Shown here: one piece after another, positions 9,735 through 19,463 of the stretch
Position numbering within the stretch: the first letter of the stretch is position 1
Layout of the letters: each line of letters begins with the position of its first letter
Assembly: GCA_951812535.1 (NCBI GenBank)
Contig: CATOSK010000006.1
Span: 1-64,000, forward strand
From: an uncultured Dehalococcoidia bacterium
Lineage (GTDB): Bacteria > Chloroflexota > Dehalococcoidia > Lucifugimonadales > UBA3495
Reading direction: 5' to 3'
Length of the DNA: 64,000 bases
Made by a program: the position numbers and the translations under genes
The notes under the pieces: model-generated
What the model was told of the DNA's origin: nothing
The model's input: only the letters and a program-made list of their open reading frames with translations
Databases searched by the model: none

Positions 9735-11369
9735 CTACACCCCCGCCGACTTGCTGTGTAGTCCCGTCGCTCCGCTGGGTCTCGGTGGATTGGTCTCCTC
9801 GATCTGCGGGGTTCCGTCGGCCTCCATGCAGCGTACTTCCAAAGTGTGGTTTCCTTCCGAGAAGGGCCAGTCGTAACGCCAAATCACCCAGGTGGCTTCC
9901 GAAAGTGGCTCACGTAGCTGGGCCTCGTGCCACGGCCCCTCGCCATCAACCTGTACCTCCACCTTGGAGATGCCGCGCACCCCGGCGAAGGCTATTCCTC
10001 CTATTGGCACCAGTCTCTGGCCACCTTCAGTGATGTGCGAGTCCACCGCAACAGTGTCGATTACCGAGGTCGCCCTGACACGCGCAACCTCGTCCCACTC
10101 GCGCTCCACCCAGTAGCCGGCTCGGTACTCGCCGATCACCTCAATACCGGTAATCCACTTCGGCTGCTTCATTCCGTAGCGATCCGGCAACCAGATTCGC
10201 AGCGGGAACCCGTGGTCAAAGGGGATGGGGCGTCCGTCCCAAGCGTAGGCGAGCATAATCCGGTCGTCCTGGGCTACGAAGTCCAGGTCGACAGTCTCGT
10301 AGAACCCGTCTCCGCTGGTTATGAAAAGGTACCTTGCTTCTGGCGTCGGCTTCACATCTGCCACTATCTCTTGCAGGCTGGCACCGGTCCAGTACGTCGT
10401 GCTTATGAGGTCGCCGCCGATACGGTTGGAAATACAGGACAGGGTGACGAACTCGCTGCGAGCGTCGTAGCGGGACATGATGTCGTCCAGTGTGAGTGTC
10501 AAGGGGTTGGCCACCAGCCCGGTTATGGGCAGGGCCCAGGTTGCGCCGTCTATCAGGGTCGGTTCGGAGCGGATGAACACTTTGTAGTGGTCCCTGACTG
10601 CGGTGTACTCCGGGCGGGTCCCGAGGGCGGGTTTGACGGGATCGTCTTCGTTAGGTAGGTCAATCATGGGCCCGACGCCGGGGATTTTGATTTCCATCTC
10701 GCGCGCCCTGCTTTCGGCGACCGATAGCATACGCCCGATGCCTGAGCCTGCAACCGTTATCGTGGCGGTGGCGCCACCCAAGACGATAAGGAACTTACGC
10801 CTGCCGAGCACCTGTACGGAGGCGCTGCCGCCGGGTCCGCTCTCGGGCGAAACTGTCGATCGGTCGGGGACGATAAGCCTGGCAGCGACTCTCACGGCAG
10901 CCGCACCCCATGCCAGGAACAGAAGCAGGGTCCACAGGAAGATCCACATTGGATTGACCGACGACTGGGCGATATAGGAAGTGATGAGGGCGACGGGTAT
11001 TCCCGCGACCGCCCCGAAAAGGAGTCCCAGGTTTGGCCGAATACGCAGCAGCTCCCACCGTTCGACCAGTGCGAAAACGACGATGGTAGCCACGACTCCA
11101 CCTACGAGGAACAACAGGATGGCTATTGCCTGCTCAGCGGTCTTGGCGGTGTCGGCGACGCTGACTCCGATGAGGCTCAGCGCGTCAATCATCAGGTCGA
11201 TTCCGAAGGTGATCACCGGTCCGGGCAGTACGCGGGCTATCCAATCGAATACGTCGAATGGGGGAAAGGACAGGTCAATCCACTTATCTGCCAGGTACAT
11301 TAAGGCTATCATAGGGGCGACCAGCAGAACACCGGCCATGGCTCCCATTGCCAGGTTTTGGGGCTTCAT
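9735..11369 (-). CDS. Membrane-anchored sulfite-oxidase-type molybdopterin oxidoreductase
   Basis: About 544 residues. The N-terminal 190 residues hold five or so membrane helices. An internal twin-arginine-like segment GRRKFLIVLGGATATITVAG follows at about 200. The C-terminal half is the sulfite oxidase/YedY fold: YKVFIRSEPTLIDGATW, the Mo-binding loop FVTLSCISNRIGG whose Cys should ligate molybdenum, then GFPLRIWLPDRYGMKQPKWI and a C-terminal Mo-co dimerisation-like domain (ISKVEVQVDGEGPWHEAQL). It probably acts outside the membrane on a sulfur or S/N-oxide substrate. Start ATG 11367-11369 is chosen because GGGAGG lies 8 nt upstream; a longer frame reaches 11474. It stands alone, facing away from the IS5 element. 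Confidence 0.85.
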   Translation of the reverse strand: MKPQNLAMGAMAGVLLVAPMIALMYLADKWIDLSFPPFDVFDWIARVLPGPVITFGIDLMIDALSLIGVSVADTAKTAEQAIAILLFLVGGVVATIVVFALVERWELLRIRPNLGLLFGAVAGIPVALITSYIAQSSVNPMWIFLWTLLLFLAWGAAAVRVAARLIVPDRSTVSPESGPGGSASVQVLGRRKFLIVLGGATATITVAGSGIGRMLSVAESRAREMEIKIPGVGPMIDLPNEDDPVKPALGTRPEYTAVRDHYKVFIRSEPTLIDGATWALPITGLVANPLTLTLDDIMSRYDARSEFVTLSCISNRIGGDLISTTYWTGASLQEIVADVKPTPEARYLFITSGDGFYETVDLDFVAQDDRIMLAYAWDGRPIPFDHGFPLRIWLPDRYGMKQPKWITGIEVIGEYRAGYWVEREWDEVARVRATSVIDTVAVDSHITEGGQRLVPIGGIAFAGVRGISKVEVQVDGEGPWHEAQLREPLSEATWVIWRYDWPFSEGNHTLEVRCMEADGTPQIEETNPPRPSGATGLHSKSAGV

Positions 11370-11520
11370 CGAAAACCTCCCGCAGTTCCACTCGACGTCC
11401 ATGTGTGGAATGTAGCTGTTCCGGTTTCGTTCTTCAATAGGCCACCCTACCAATAGGGGAAAGCGACGTCCCACAGTGACACGGCCGACCTCCGGTTCGG
11501 TGCCGTGGCTTCCACGAGGA

Positions 11521-12443
11521 CTTAGAAACTATCTCAAAATAGGACTGGTCTGAGAGGGAGAACGGATAGAGGGTCCGGTTAAGATAGGGGAACCCTGTGA
11601 GGTGGTGGAAGATGGGAAAGAGGGAGTCCCTGCCAACTATATGGGAAGTATCCGATGAACTGTGGCAGCGAATTGAGCCGGTGATTTTGGAGTTGGACCC
11701 ACCCAAGGGGAGGGGGCGCAAGCGGGTGGACCAGCGGAAGATGCTGGAAGGGGTCATCTTCCGTATGCGCAGTTCCTGCCAATGGAACCACTTGCCCAGG
11801 GAACTGGGGGACGACAGCACCATCCACCGGACCTTCCAGCGTTGGGTCGAGCGTGGGGTGATTGAGGGTATCTGGGCCGCCCTGATCGAAGAATGCCGGG
11901 AGTTGGACGGCGTAGATTGGGAGTGGCAGTCCGCCGATTGCTCCATGGGGAAGGCGCGTTTTGGGGGGGCGCTATTGGACGCAATCCCACGGACCGGGGG
12001 AAGGCTGGAAGCAAGAAAAACATCCTGGTCAACGGGGACGGCGGGCCACTGAGCGTGGTGGTGGCCGGAGCTAATGTCCACGACACGAAACTCCTCAGGC
12101 CGACGCTGGAGAGCATAGTGGTGGACCGGCCGGAAGGCTCCCAGAACCTGTGCTTGGACAAGGGGTATGACAATCCCACCGGCCACGGGACCGTCGCCGA
12201 CGCCGGATACCAGCCGCATATCCGGCGGATTGGCGAAGAGAAATTGGACCAGTCGGGCGAGAAGACCCACCCAGCCCGGCGGTGGGTGGTGGAACGCACC
12301 CTGGGCTGGCTGTCCAAGTGCCGGGCGATACTGGTGCGCTACGACAAGAAGCCATCCAATTACCTGGGTCTGCTCCAACTGGCATGTGCCCTTATCTGGT
12401 ACCGCCGTCAATGGAGCCTCGCTATTTTGAGATAGTTTCTAAG
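11521..12443 (+). mobile_element. IS5-family (IS427-group) insertion sequence, apparently complete
   Basis: Perfect 22-bp inverted repeats (11521-11542, CTTAGAAACTATCTCAAAAT then AG; 12422-12443) bound a 923-bp element. The outer CTTAG/CTAAG may include the duplicated TA-containing target. One transposase in two overlapping frames fills it. The ends look intact, so this is probably the youngest IS here along with the ISAs1 copy. Confidence 0.88.
11597..12435 (+). CDS. IS5-family transposase made by -1 frameshifting (orfA/orfB)
   Basis: OrfA (11597-12052) carries the DUF4096-type N-terminus: VSDELWQRIEPVI, GVIFRMRSSCQWNHLPRELG, STIHRTFQRWVERGV, and the first catalytic Asp in SADCSMGKAR. OrfB (about 11960-12435) continues with GGAIGRNPTDRGKAGSKKN, SVVVAGANVHDTKLL, LCLDKGYDNP (second Asp) and RRWVVERTLGWL (Glu). 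The frames meet at seven G residues (11963-11969), where a -1 slip joins them, as is usual for IS427-group elements. Start could also be ATG 11612. Confidence 0.85.
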
Positions 12444-12737
12444 TCACTCCAAAGACCCAAACTGACGACGTAACCTTTGTCGTCGGTCCCCACGCCTGCC
12501 CATTCTCCCAGCGGCTTATCGCTGAGCCAGTTCTCCCGGTGTTTCGGTCCCACTCAGATCCTCCCAGGTCTTCGAATAGCGCAGCCAGGGCTCGAAATTC
12601 CTGGTCAGCCTGTTGTTGGGAAATCCTGGTACTGGAATTGCAGGTGAGGCCGCAGCGCGCAATGGTCTTGAATTGAAGGCTTTCTAGTCTGAAACCGGGG
12701 CTTGGTTCAGACTGCAAACCGTAGCGGAGAATGGCGA

Positions 12738-14309
12738 ATGAACAGCATCAGGCTTCTTGTTGTAGAGGATGACCCGCAGGACATTGGTACGTGCAGAAGC
12801 ACCGTGGAGAGATACCGGGATGAAAAACAAAGAGAAGTCGAGCTTGTCGAATGTAAGGACGTAGATGAAGCTTTCGAGAAACTCGACAATACCTTTGATG
12901 GCGCAATTATCGACATCAGGTTGGGAGAAGAAGGCGACGAAGGCAACGAGATTGTTCAGAGAATCAAAGAGAGCCAGTACCGTTTTCCGGTCGCGATCCT
13001 TACTGGAACACTCGGTTCCGCCGACCCGGAATTCTTGTATATCGGAGTGTTCAAGAAGGGAGACCCCGGGGCTGGATACGACGACCTGCTGGACCGATTC
13101 TGGAGAATACATGACACGGGACTTACACGTATCCTGGGGGGCAGAGGTATCATTGAATCCAGATTTGGTGAGGTGTTTTGGAGAAATATCCTCCCGGAGA
13201 TAGAGAAATGGGAAGTATACGGGCAGGCTGACTCTACCAGGACTGAAAATGCTCTGTTGCGGTATACACTGAACCATTTGATCCAACTTATTGATGAGGA
13301 TATAGAACGCTACTTTCCGGAGGAGTTCTATCTCTTCCCGCCTCTCAGCGAAAATCTTCGGACCGGCGGTATTCTGAATGATAAGGATAGTGACCAGAGA
13401 TTCGCCGTTATGACTCCGGAATGTGATCTCATCGTCAGGGAAGGTAGTGGTCGGAATACCGATAGGATACTCTTAGTTGAAATAATTTCGCCGAAGGAAT
13501 TGTTCGATTGGTACGGCTGCCAAGCCCTGAGCACCCTGAGTCAGAACAGAAGGAATACGTTCGTCAAAGCCTTGGAAAATAACTGGCGGACATATTATCA
13601 CTGTCTGCCGGAGACCGACTTCTTTTCGCTGAGTTTTCTGAATTTCAGGAAGGTGTCGACTGTAGGAGTAGATGACATTGAAGGGAAATTTGACCTCCCT
13701 ACGAAAGTTCAGATTTCACCTCCCTTCATTAAGGACATTGTTGTGCAAGGACATTGTTGCGCGTTTTTCGTCGTACTATGCTCGTCAGGGTCAACCGAAT
13801 ATAGCCTTCTCAGGCCTTGTCAGGTCCTGATCCTTCAAACCTGGAATTCGTCGTCTATGGATGTTCATTCACCAGAAAAGCGCAGCTTCAATATGTCCAG
13901 AATCAAGGGGAAGGACACTGCTCCCGAGATGCTGATCCGCCGGTGGCTCTGGACGAATGGATACAGATACAGATTGCACAGGGAGGCCCTAGCCGGGAAA
14001 CCAGACATCGTTCTGCCGCGGTACAGAGCGGCCATTTTTGTTCATGGGTGTTTCTGGCACCGGCACGGGTGCCAGGCAACAACGACTCCCATGACTCGTC
14101 CGAACTTCTGGACTGCCAAGTTTCAGGAGAACGTCAACAGAGATAAGCGGAATATCGAAGACCTATTGAACGGTGGGTGGCGGGTGATGGTAATCTGGGA
14201 ATGCAGTTTACGGGGGAAGACCGCAGACCTTGAACAGATTGGCAGACAGACTTCAGAAAATCTGAAGTCTGACATCTGCTTTGCAGAATCAATGCCTGGA
14301 ACATCTTAA
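12738..14309 (+). CDS. Receiver-domain protein fused to Vsr endonuclease by a 16-bp duplication
   Basis: One open frame of 523 codons. Residues 1-125 are a response-regulator receiver: LLVVEDDPQD acidic pocket, DGAIIDIRLG phosphoacceptor Asp, AILTG Thr, VFKKGD Lys. Residues about 130-330 are an uncharacterised output region. Residues 374-523 are a complete Vsr very-short-patch-repair nuclease. An exact-looking 16-bp tandem duplication (13731-13762) shifts the frame at residue about 336. Removing one copy gives a 358-residue receiver protein ending in GLVRS with TGA at 13828-13830, and a separate Vsr gene starting at ATG 13857. The fusion is therefore recent and possibly inactivating for the output tail. 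Receiver proteins beside vsr usually sit in restriction or defence loci; no methyltransferase is visible here. Start chosen at 12738, after GGAGA. Confidence 0.82.
   Translation: MNSIRLLVVEDDPQDIGTCRSTVERYRDEKQREVELVECKDVDEAFEKLDNTFDGAIIDIRLGEEGDEGNEIVQRIKESQYRFPVAILTGTLGSADPEFLYIGVFKKGDPGAGYDDLLDRFWRIHDTGLTRILGGRGIIESRFGEVFWRNILPEIEKWEVYGQADSTRTENALLRYTLNHLIQLIDEDIERYFPEEFYLFPPLSENLRTGGILNDKDSDQRFAVMTPECDLIVREGSGRNTDRILLVEIISPKELFDWYGCQALSTLSQNRRNTFVKALENNWRTYYHCLPETDFFSLSFLNFRKVSTVGVDDIEGKFDLPTKVQISPPFIKDIVVQGHCCAFFVVLCSSGSTEYSLLRPCQVLILQTWNSSSMDVHSPEKRSFNMSRIKGKDTAPEMLIRRWLWTNGYRYRLHREALAGKPDIVLPRYRAAIFVHGCFWHRHGCQATTTPMTRPNFWTAKFQENVNRDKRNIEDLLNGGWRVMVIWECSLRGKTADLEQIGRQTSENLKSDICFAESMPGTS
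13731..13762 (+). repeat. 16-bp tandem duplication that changes the reading frame
   Basis: AAGGACATTGTTGTGC (13731-13746) is followed directly by AAGGACATTGTTGCGC (13747-13762), with one mismatch. With a single copy the frame reads KDIVARFSSYYARQG and terminates normally. Confidence 0.85.
13857..14309 (+). other. vsr: Vsr-type mismatch endonuclease coding part (probable original gene)
   Basis: From ATG 13857 the frame gives 150 residues, the usual Vsr length. It matches E. coli Vsr along its length: DVHSPEKRSFNMSRI, KDTAPEMLIRRWLW, AGKPDIVLPRYRAAIFVHGC, FWHRHGC, NFWTAKFQENVNRDKRNIE, WRVMVIWECSLRGK. The catalytic Asp (KPDIV), the paired His (VHGCFWH, RHGC) and the zinc-site Cys/His are all present. 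Vsr nicks T:G mismatches made by deamination of 5-methylcytosine, which implies that a cytosine methyltransferase was once nearby. It lies inside the fused frame starting at 12738, and could still be translated alone. Confidence 0.88.
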
Positions 14310-14584
14310 TTCGCCCACGACGCATGACGTGGGCAAGCCGGGAAGCAAGGAGCATTACGCGGTGTCCCCCTTACTTCCAGTCCTCACTGTGGCTTTCAGC
14401 TACACCGACAGATACGTCCCTCAGCAGTTGCTTCACAGTCGTAATCAGGTATTGCTTGGCCCACTCCGTCACCATACAATGGCCCGAGTTTAACAACCGC
14501 GCCGAGGAGTTAGGGGACTTAAAAAGCCACCACCAATTCAAGCGTGGTACTGCTTACAGTCCCCTTGGGCCCACAAAACCAGCC

Positions 14585-15180
14585 TCATTGTATTCGGACC
14601 TCCCAGTATTCGGACCTCCCACCGAAAAGTTCGCAATTCGGTACGTGCAGGCCCGCCTTTTCCAACATCTCTCTGCAGGACACCCGCAGGGGCACATCAA
14701 CCCGGGTCCGTTCCATCTCCCGGCGGGCCACCGAGCCCACCTGTCCTTTAGCCGCCAGCATGTTCAGCCGGTCACGCAGGGTGGATTCGGAGACCCGGCA
14801 GAAGCGGGCGTCCTCCTGGGTGTCGGACAGCCGGTGCTTGGCGTGACTGCGTTTCTCCAACTGGGCTATGGCGTCGTCTATCTCCCGAGCAGCTTCCTCT
14901 GGCCCTGCGCCGTTGCGACCAGTTCCTTGGTGGCCCCGTCCAGTGCCCGGGGATTGTCCCCCACGGCGCCGGTGACGGCGCGGGGCAGAAAGCGGCCCAG
15001 GTGTCCCCGTTCCAGGGACCGCCAAAGAGTGTGGCGGGAGACGCCGAAGGGACGGGCCGCCTGGGGCCTGACGTGCCACAGGCATAGGCGGGCACGCAGT
15101 CTCGGATGGCGTCGTTCCGGTCCGGGTTTTCCGCCGCCAGAGGGTCACTATTTCCCGCCATTGGCAGGCGACAAGGTAAC
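14585..15180 (-). pseudogene. HTH protein remnant related to the gene at 30487
   Basis: Read on the minus strand in a frame that is not open throughout, the stretch RPFGVSRHTLWRSLERG, LGRFLPRAVTGAVGDNPRAL parallels the protein at 30487-30864 (RAAERFGVSRHTLWRCLERR, GKSLPRAVIKTVGDAP). A neighbouring frame continues with DTQEDARFCRVSESTLRDRL and RRTREMER-like residues to 14585. So a decayed gene of the mobile-element HTH type lies 13 kb outside the main element. The 14310-14584 stretch between it and Vsr holds nothing I recognise. Confidence 0.45.
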
Positions 15181-15255
15181 AGCATGGGTTAGCCTACAGC
15201 CGGGAAGAGTGCCTCAAGGGAAGTCCTGCTGCCCGGTGTGAGTCAATTCGCGTGG

Positions 15256-15284
15256 TTGACAAGCCAATTTCAAAGTGATACTTT
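15256..15284 (+). promoter_or_regulatory. Promoter before the Fur/Zur gene
   Basis: TTGACA (15256-15261), 17 bp, TACTTT (15279-15284), about 95 bp upstream of the regulator start. The -10 region overlaps an AT-rich TGATACTTTATCTCA, a plausible autoregulatory site but without a clean Zur-box palindrome. Confidence 0.5.
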
Positions 15285-15377
15285 ATCTCACTCTTGAAAA
15301 AACTAGCGGCGGCTTTCAGCACATATTATTGAGATAAGCTAACAACAAGGGGTTCTCTGATTCCACAGGCAGACCTG

Positions 15378-15779
15378 ATGACGGTGTTGGAGGAGCTGGG
15401 CTATAGAGCGACTGCTCCCAGGAAAACTATAGCCGACCTCCTGGAGCAGAGGCAGGACAGCTTTACGGTGGAGGCACTCAGCAAAGAACTGCCTTCGGTG
15501 GGCAGGGCTACGGTATTCCCCACCATCAAGCTGCTTCTTGAGGCAGGGGCGGTCTGCAAGCTAGCCACCATAGACGGATCTCAAATATACAGCCTCTGCG
15601 CAGTTGGTTACCACCATCACCACTCAGTGTGTATTCAATGCGGCGCAGTGGAGGAATTCAGGGCCGCCGCAGTTGAACGGTTGATCAGCGCAATCAGCGC
15701 CGAAATTCCGGGAGAGGTCATGGACCGCCGTACCGAGTTGTACGTGGTCTGCGGCTTCTGCCCCTCCGACGGGGAGTAG
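15378..15779 (+). CDS. Fur-family metal regulator, probably Zur
   Basis: 133 residues. A winged-helix DNA-binding N-terminus (ATAPRKTIADLLEQR, FTVEALSKELPSVGRATVFP) is followed by the metal/dimerisation domain. The latter has a YHHHHSVCIQCGAVEEF segment and a C-terminal VVCGFCPSD, together giving the two CxxC pairs of the structural zinc site and the His cluster of the regulatory site. It stands directly upstream of a zinc-binding lipoprotein and a COG0523 metallochaperone, the classical Zur regulon, which is why I prefer Zur over Fur. It would repress zinc uptake when zinc is plentiful. Regulator size is typical. Confidence 0.85.
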   Translation: MTVLEELGYRATAPRKTIADLLEQRQDSFTVEALSKELPSVGRATVFPTIKLLLEAGAVCKLATIDGSQIYSLCAVGYHHHHSVCIQCGAVEEFRAAAVERLISAISAEIPGEVMDRRTELYVVCGFCPSDGE

Positions 15780-15910
15780 GTAGGGGTTTGTTCCAACCGA
15801 CCAGGACCGCGTCATCGCTTGCTGAAGACTGATACATCGTATCACGCAAACCCAGAACACAGTAGGGTTCACGTCAAGTTCAAGTAACGATCAGGAATGG
15901 AGGATACGGG

Positions 15911-16471
15911 ATGTCATTGATACTAAGTCGCACTATAACGTTTGGCCGTCTGGGCCAGATGTTGACCGTGGGTCTTCTGGTATTCTGCGCGGCTTTCCTT
16001 ACTGCCTGTGCAGACGACCAGGAAGCGGAGTCGACGGAGGCTCCGGGACCGGCCGCCGCTGTCGCCGTTGCGTCCGCCGATTCCGAGCCCACCCAGGAGG
16101 CGGCGCGTCCAGAACCCACGCCTACTGGCTCGGGCGCTGCTGTACCTTCGCCATCCACCTCGCCCGTCAAGGTGGTCACTTCTACCAACTTCGTGGGCGA
16201 CTGGGCCAGGATCGTGGGGGGTGACCGGGCAGAGGTCTTTGCCTTGCTGCCGCCAGGCCAGGATCCCCACTCCTTCTCGCCGGGAGCTCGGGATGTGGCC
16301 AAGGTCGCAGAGGCGGACCTCGTGTATACCGTTGGCCTAAGCCTGGAGGCGGCTTGGTTGCATGAGCTGTTGAGCAACGCCAGTGCAGATGAGTCCAGGT
16401 TAATCGCCCTTGGCGAATCGGCAGGACGATTGCAAAGTCAGGTAGGGGAGGTTATAAAGACGGGGAAGTGA
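15911..16471 (+). pseudogene. Zinc-binding lipoprotein (ZnuA/AztC type), 5' part cut by ISAs1
   Basis: GGAGG precedes ATG 15911. The product starts with a lipoprotein signal (LTAC, Cys about 33), a Pro/Thr/Glu linker, then the N lobe of a cluster A-I zinc-binding protein: VKVVTSTNFVGDWARIVGGD, PPGQDPHSFSPGARDVAKV (His 120 is the first zinc ligand), ADLVYTVGLSLEAAW, LIALGES. At 16412 the gene meets the 10-bp target site of an ISAs1 element; the last 16 or so codons are IS-derived. The gene continues at 17646. Precise removal of the IS and one target copy leaves a single frame of 2,319 nt (772 residues), calculated from the coordinates. Confidence 0.88.
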
Positions 16472-17645
16472 GATGAGGGAGTGTGGGGATATGGAAGCGG
16501 CGGAATCTCTGTTCAGTTGTTTGGAGCAGGTGCCGGATCCCAGGAGGGCCAGAGGGGTCAGACATCCTTTTCAGGCCATTCTCCGTCTGACCCTGCTGGG
16601 CTTGGTCTGCGGTCAGACCACCATGGCCCACATTGCCCTCTTCGCCAGGATGCACTGGCCGGTGCTGAAAGAGCCGTTGGGCTTTGTACGGGACCATCCG
16701 CCCCATGCCACCACCATCTCCCGCACCTTGGCCGGGGTTCGCTATGAGGAGTTGCAGGGGGCCCTGACCGGATGGGTGGCCCGGGTGGTGTCGGACCAGG
16801 AGATGTACGCCTCGGTGGATGGCAAGTGGGCCAAGCAGTCCGAGGACGCAAGCGGGAACCCCTTGGTGATGGTGAACGTACTGGCCCACGACCTGAAGCT
16901 GTGCCTGGCCCAGTGGCCGGCATCGGAGAAAAGGTACGAACCCGGGGTGTTGCGGGAACAGGTGGGGCAACTGTTTGAGCGCTACCCCGGCCTTGGGCTG
17001 CTGACCATGGACGCTCTGTACGCGGAGCGGGACCTGTGCCAGGCCATAGTGAGACACGGACGGGACTACTTGGTGCGAGTCAAAGGGAACCGGCCCGAGT
17101 TGCTGGCCGCGTTGGCAGAGGGATTTGCCGAGGAGGAACTGGGGGAACCCGAGGCTGTGAGCGTTGAAAAAAAGCGGGGGTGATTGAGAGTCGGCGTGTC
17201 TGGACCGATGAGGAACTGGCAGGCTATATCCGGGATGAGTTGGGCTTTCCGGGGGCTATGCAGGGGGTGATGCTGGAGAAGGAGACGGTGGACATAGCCA
17301 CCGGGGAGGTGAGCCGGGAGCACTGGTATCTGCTGACCAGCCTGAGTTCCCGCAGGTGCAGCCCGAGAGAACTGCTTCGGGTGATCCGCAACCACTGGAG
17401 GGTGGAAAACAGCCTGCATCACGTGAAGGACCGCAGTTGGGACGAGGACGTCCACACGCTGCGGCGTCCGGGTTTGGGCGAGGTGTACGCCAGCCTAGTC
17501 AACACCGCCCTGAACGCCCTGCGCTTGGAGGGCTGGTTCCCTCTCCGCATGTCCATGCCCCTGCGAGCCAAGACCTGCGCCTTCCGCCCAATCCAGACCA
17601 TCGCCCGCCTCTGCGGCCTATCCTCCTGACTTTGCAATCGTCCTG
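16422..17645 (+). mobile_element. ISAs1-family insertion sequence inside the zinc-protein gene
   Basis: Perfect 20-bp inverted repeats CAGGACGATTGCAAAGTCAG (16422-16441) and its reverse complement (17626-17645) bound 1,224 bp. They are flanked by the perfect 10-bp direct repeat GGCGAATCGG (16412-16421 and 17646-17655), the target duplication. The intact ends and target copy show a recent insertion. Confidence 0.95.
16473..17629 (+). pseudogene. ISAs1-family transposase, two frames
   Basis: The first frame (16473-17183) has the DDE_Tnp_1-associated N-terminus (LFSCLEQVPDPRRARGVRHP, ILRLTLLGLVCGQTTMAHIA), ASVDGKWAKQS and LLTMDALYAERDLCQAI. The second frame (about 17175-17629) continues VIESRRVWTDEELAGYI, HWYLLTSLSSR, VIRNHWRVENSLHHVKDRSW. 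They meet at an A7G run (17167-17174), which reads A AAA AAG in frame 0: a -1 slip joins them. ISAs1 transposases are normally one frame, so this is either a mutation or slippery decoding. All catalytic regions appear present. Confidence 0.8.
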
Positions 17646-17717
17646 GGCGAATCGGTTGACCCCATTGAGTTTTCCGGACCGGACCTACATGGCCACCAGG
17701 GGGACGACCATGGCGGG

Positions 17718-19463
17718 ATGATGACAGAGGACGGCCACGGCGAATCGGCGACCATGGGGCGTTTGCTGATCGGCGACGGGGAGGAGGGCCAGGTTTCCGT
17801 GATAGACCTGGAAACGGGACAAGTGGACCAGGACCATTTCGATCTGGGATCCCGGGCTGGCCGGATTTATCCCACCCGAAATGGCCGCTATGCAATCGCC
17901 GTTTCCTCGGACGCCAACGCCGCGTACCTGTTTGACGGCGGAATATTCATGGAACCCCACGGAGATCACTTTGACCTGGTGGAAACGCCGGCGCAGCAGC
18001 TTGAGGTCGACTTTGCGGGGGACCGTCCGGTGCACCTGTATGTAGGGGAAGAGTGGGCGACCATCTTCTACGATGGTTCGGGGGAGGTAGTGCTCATCAA
18101 TGAGCATGAACTGGAGGAACAGGGCAGCGGTTACGTGCCGCTGCGTTTCAACGCCGGCCCGCAACACGGGGCAGCCGTGCCGCTGGAGGATGACCTCTTT
18201 GCTGTCAGCCTGAAGCACCCCGATTACCCGGCAGACCCGGACGCAAGGAACCCAATCGGGGCGGAAATCCGGGACGTGAACGGCGGCATACTGTATACCG
18301 CCCACGGATGCCCCGACTTGCACGGGGACGCGGGCAACGGCCATCAGGCAGTGTTCGGCTGTACGGGCGGCGCGCTGGCGGTCGAGGCGCATGACGGAGA
18401 GTACTCCCACGTCTTCGTCACGGCTCCGGAAGGTTCCCCGGAAGACTTCCGCCTGACCTCGGTTTGGGGATACTCCGGGCTGGACCACTTCTTTGCCTTG
18501 GGCAGCGAGGTAGGCTTGTACGTGGTGGACGCCGAAGAGGGATCAATGGAGCAGATGATTCCCGCTGCTGGAGGGCTGAGGCCCATACAGGTCAGCCTGA
18601 CCTTCGATGGCGAGGCCCTGCTGGTCGTGATGAGCGACGGCGAGTTGCGGATGTACGACGCTCATGACCTGGACTTGCTGGCGTCCTCGGCCGGCCTCTT
18701 GACCACGCCGGTGGAAACCGGTTTCTGGGCCCGGCCCCACCTTGCCACGGCGCCGGGCGCAGTCTTCATCACCGACTCGGTGGGGGGACGGGTGCTGCAG
18801 CTGGATGCCCATGACCTGGCCGAAACCGGGCACTGGGACGTCTCCGGGTCCCCCACCAAGATCGCTTTCGTCGGAATCGTAGGTGGCGAAGACGGTGGCC
18901 ACGACGAGCACGGCCACGATGAACACGACCACGGCGTTCTGGACCCCCATTTCTGGTTCGATCCGGTCAGGGTGAAGATTGCCGTTAACGAAATGGCCGC
19001 CCAACTTTCGGCCCTGGACCCCGAGGGGTCGACCGTCTACCAGCAGAACGCCGCCGATTACGGAAGGCAGCTCGACGAGTTGCACGCCTGGATCCAGGAG
19101 CAGGTTGATATGGTGCCGCCGGAGCGAAGGCTGCTGGTTACATCCCATGACAGCCTCTCCTACTTTGCCAAGGCTTACGGGTTCGAGGTTGTCGGCCTGA
19201 TCATCCCGTCTCTGGGCCCGGACCTGGAACCCTCGGCGGAACACATAGCGGAACTGATTGAGGTGGTCCGGGAGCAGGCTGTTCCCGCCGTGTTTGGCGA
19301 GACCACCGTCAGCGAAAGGCTGGCGAAGGCGGTGGCAAGGGAAACCGGAGCAGAACTGGTCCAGCTCTATTCCGGCTCCATGGGGGTAGAGGGCAGCGGC
19401 GCGGACACATACCTTGGAATGGTGCGAACCAACGTGGAACGGATAGTGGGGGCCCTGAAATGA
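17718..19463 (+). pseudogene. AztD-like beta-propeller embedded in the zinc-binding protein, and its C lobe
   Basis: This is the rest of the gene begun at 15911; the true joined frame resumes at 17646 with GESVDPIEF. A His/Asp-rich segment (HGHQGDDHGG, DGHGES) leads into about 390 residues of repeated beta-blade sequence: GRLLIGDGEEGQVSVIDLET, GRIYPTRNGRYAIAVSSDAN, EPHGDHFDL, PVHLYVGEEWATIFYDG, GCPDLHGDAGNGHQAVFGC. This closely resembles AztD, the periplasmic zinc chaperone that loads AztC. A second His-rich stretch (GGHDEHGHDEHDHG) returns to the zinc-binding fold: LDPHFWFDPVRV, LLVTSHDSLSYFAKAYGF, and a C-terminal Asp. So the propeller sits inside the flexible His loop. As it stands the 3' part lacks a signal peptide and is unlikely to work. 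Confidence 0.82.

Noticed and set aside
16473-17629. Programmed frameshifting of the ISAs1 transposase as a firm call
   Set aside because: An A7G heptamer is present at the joint, but the family normally uses one frame, so a simple mutation is as likely.
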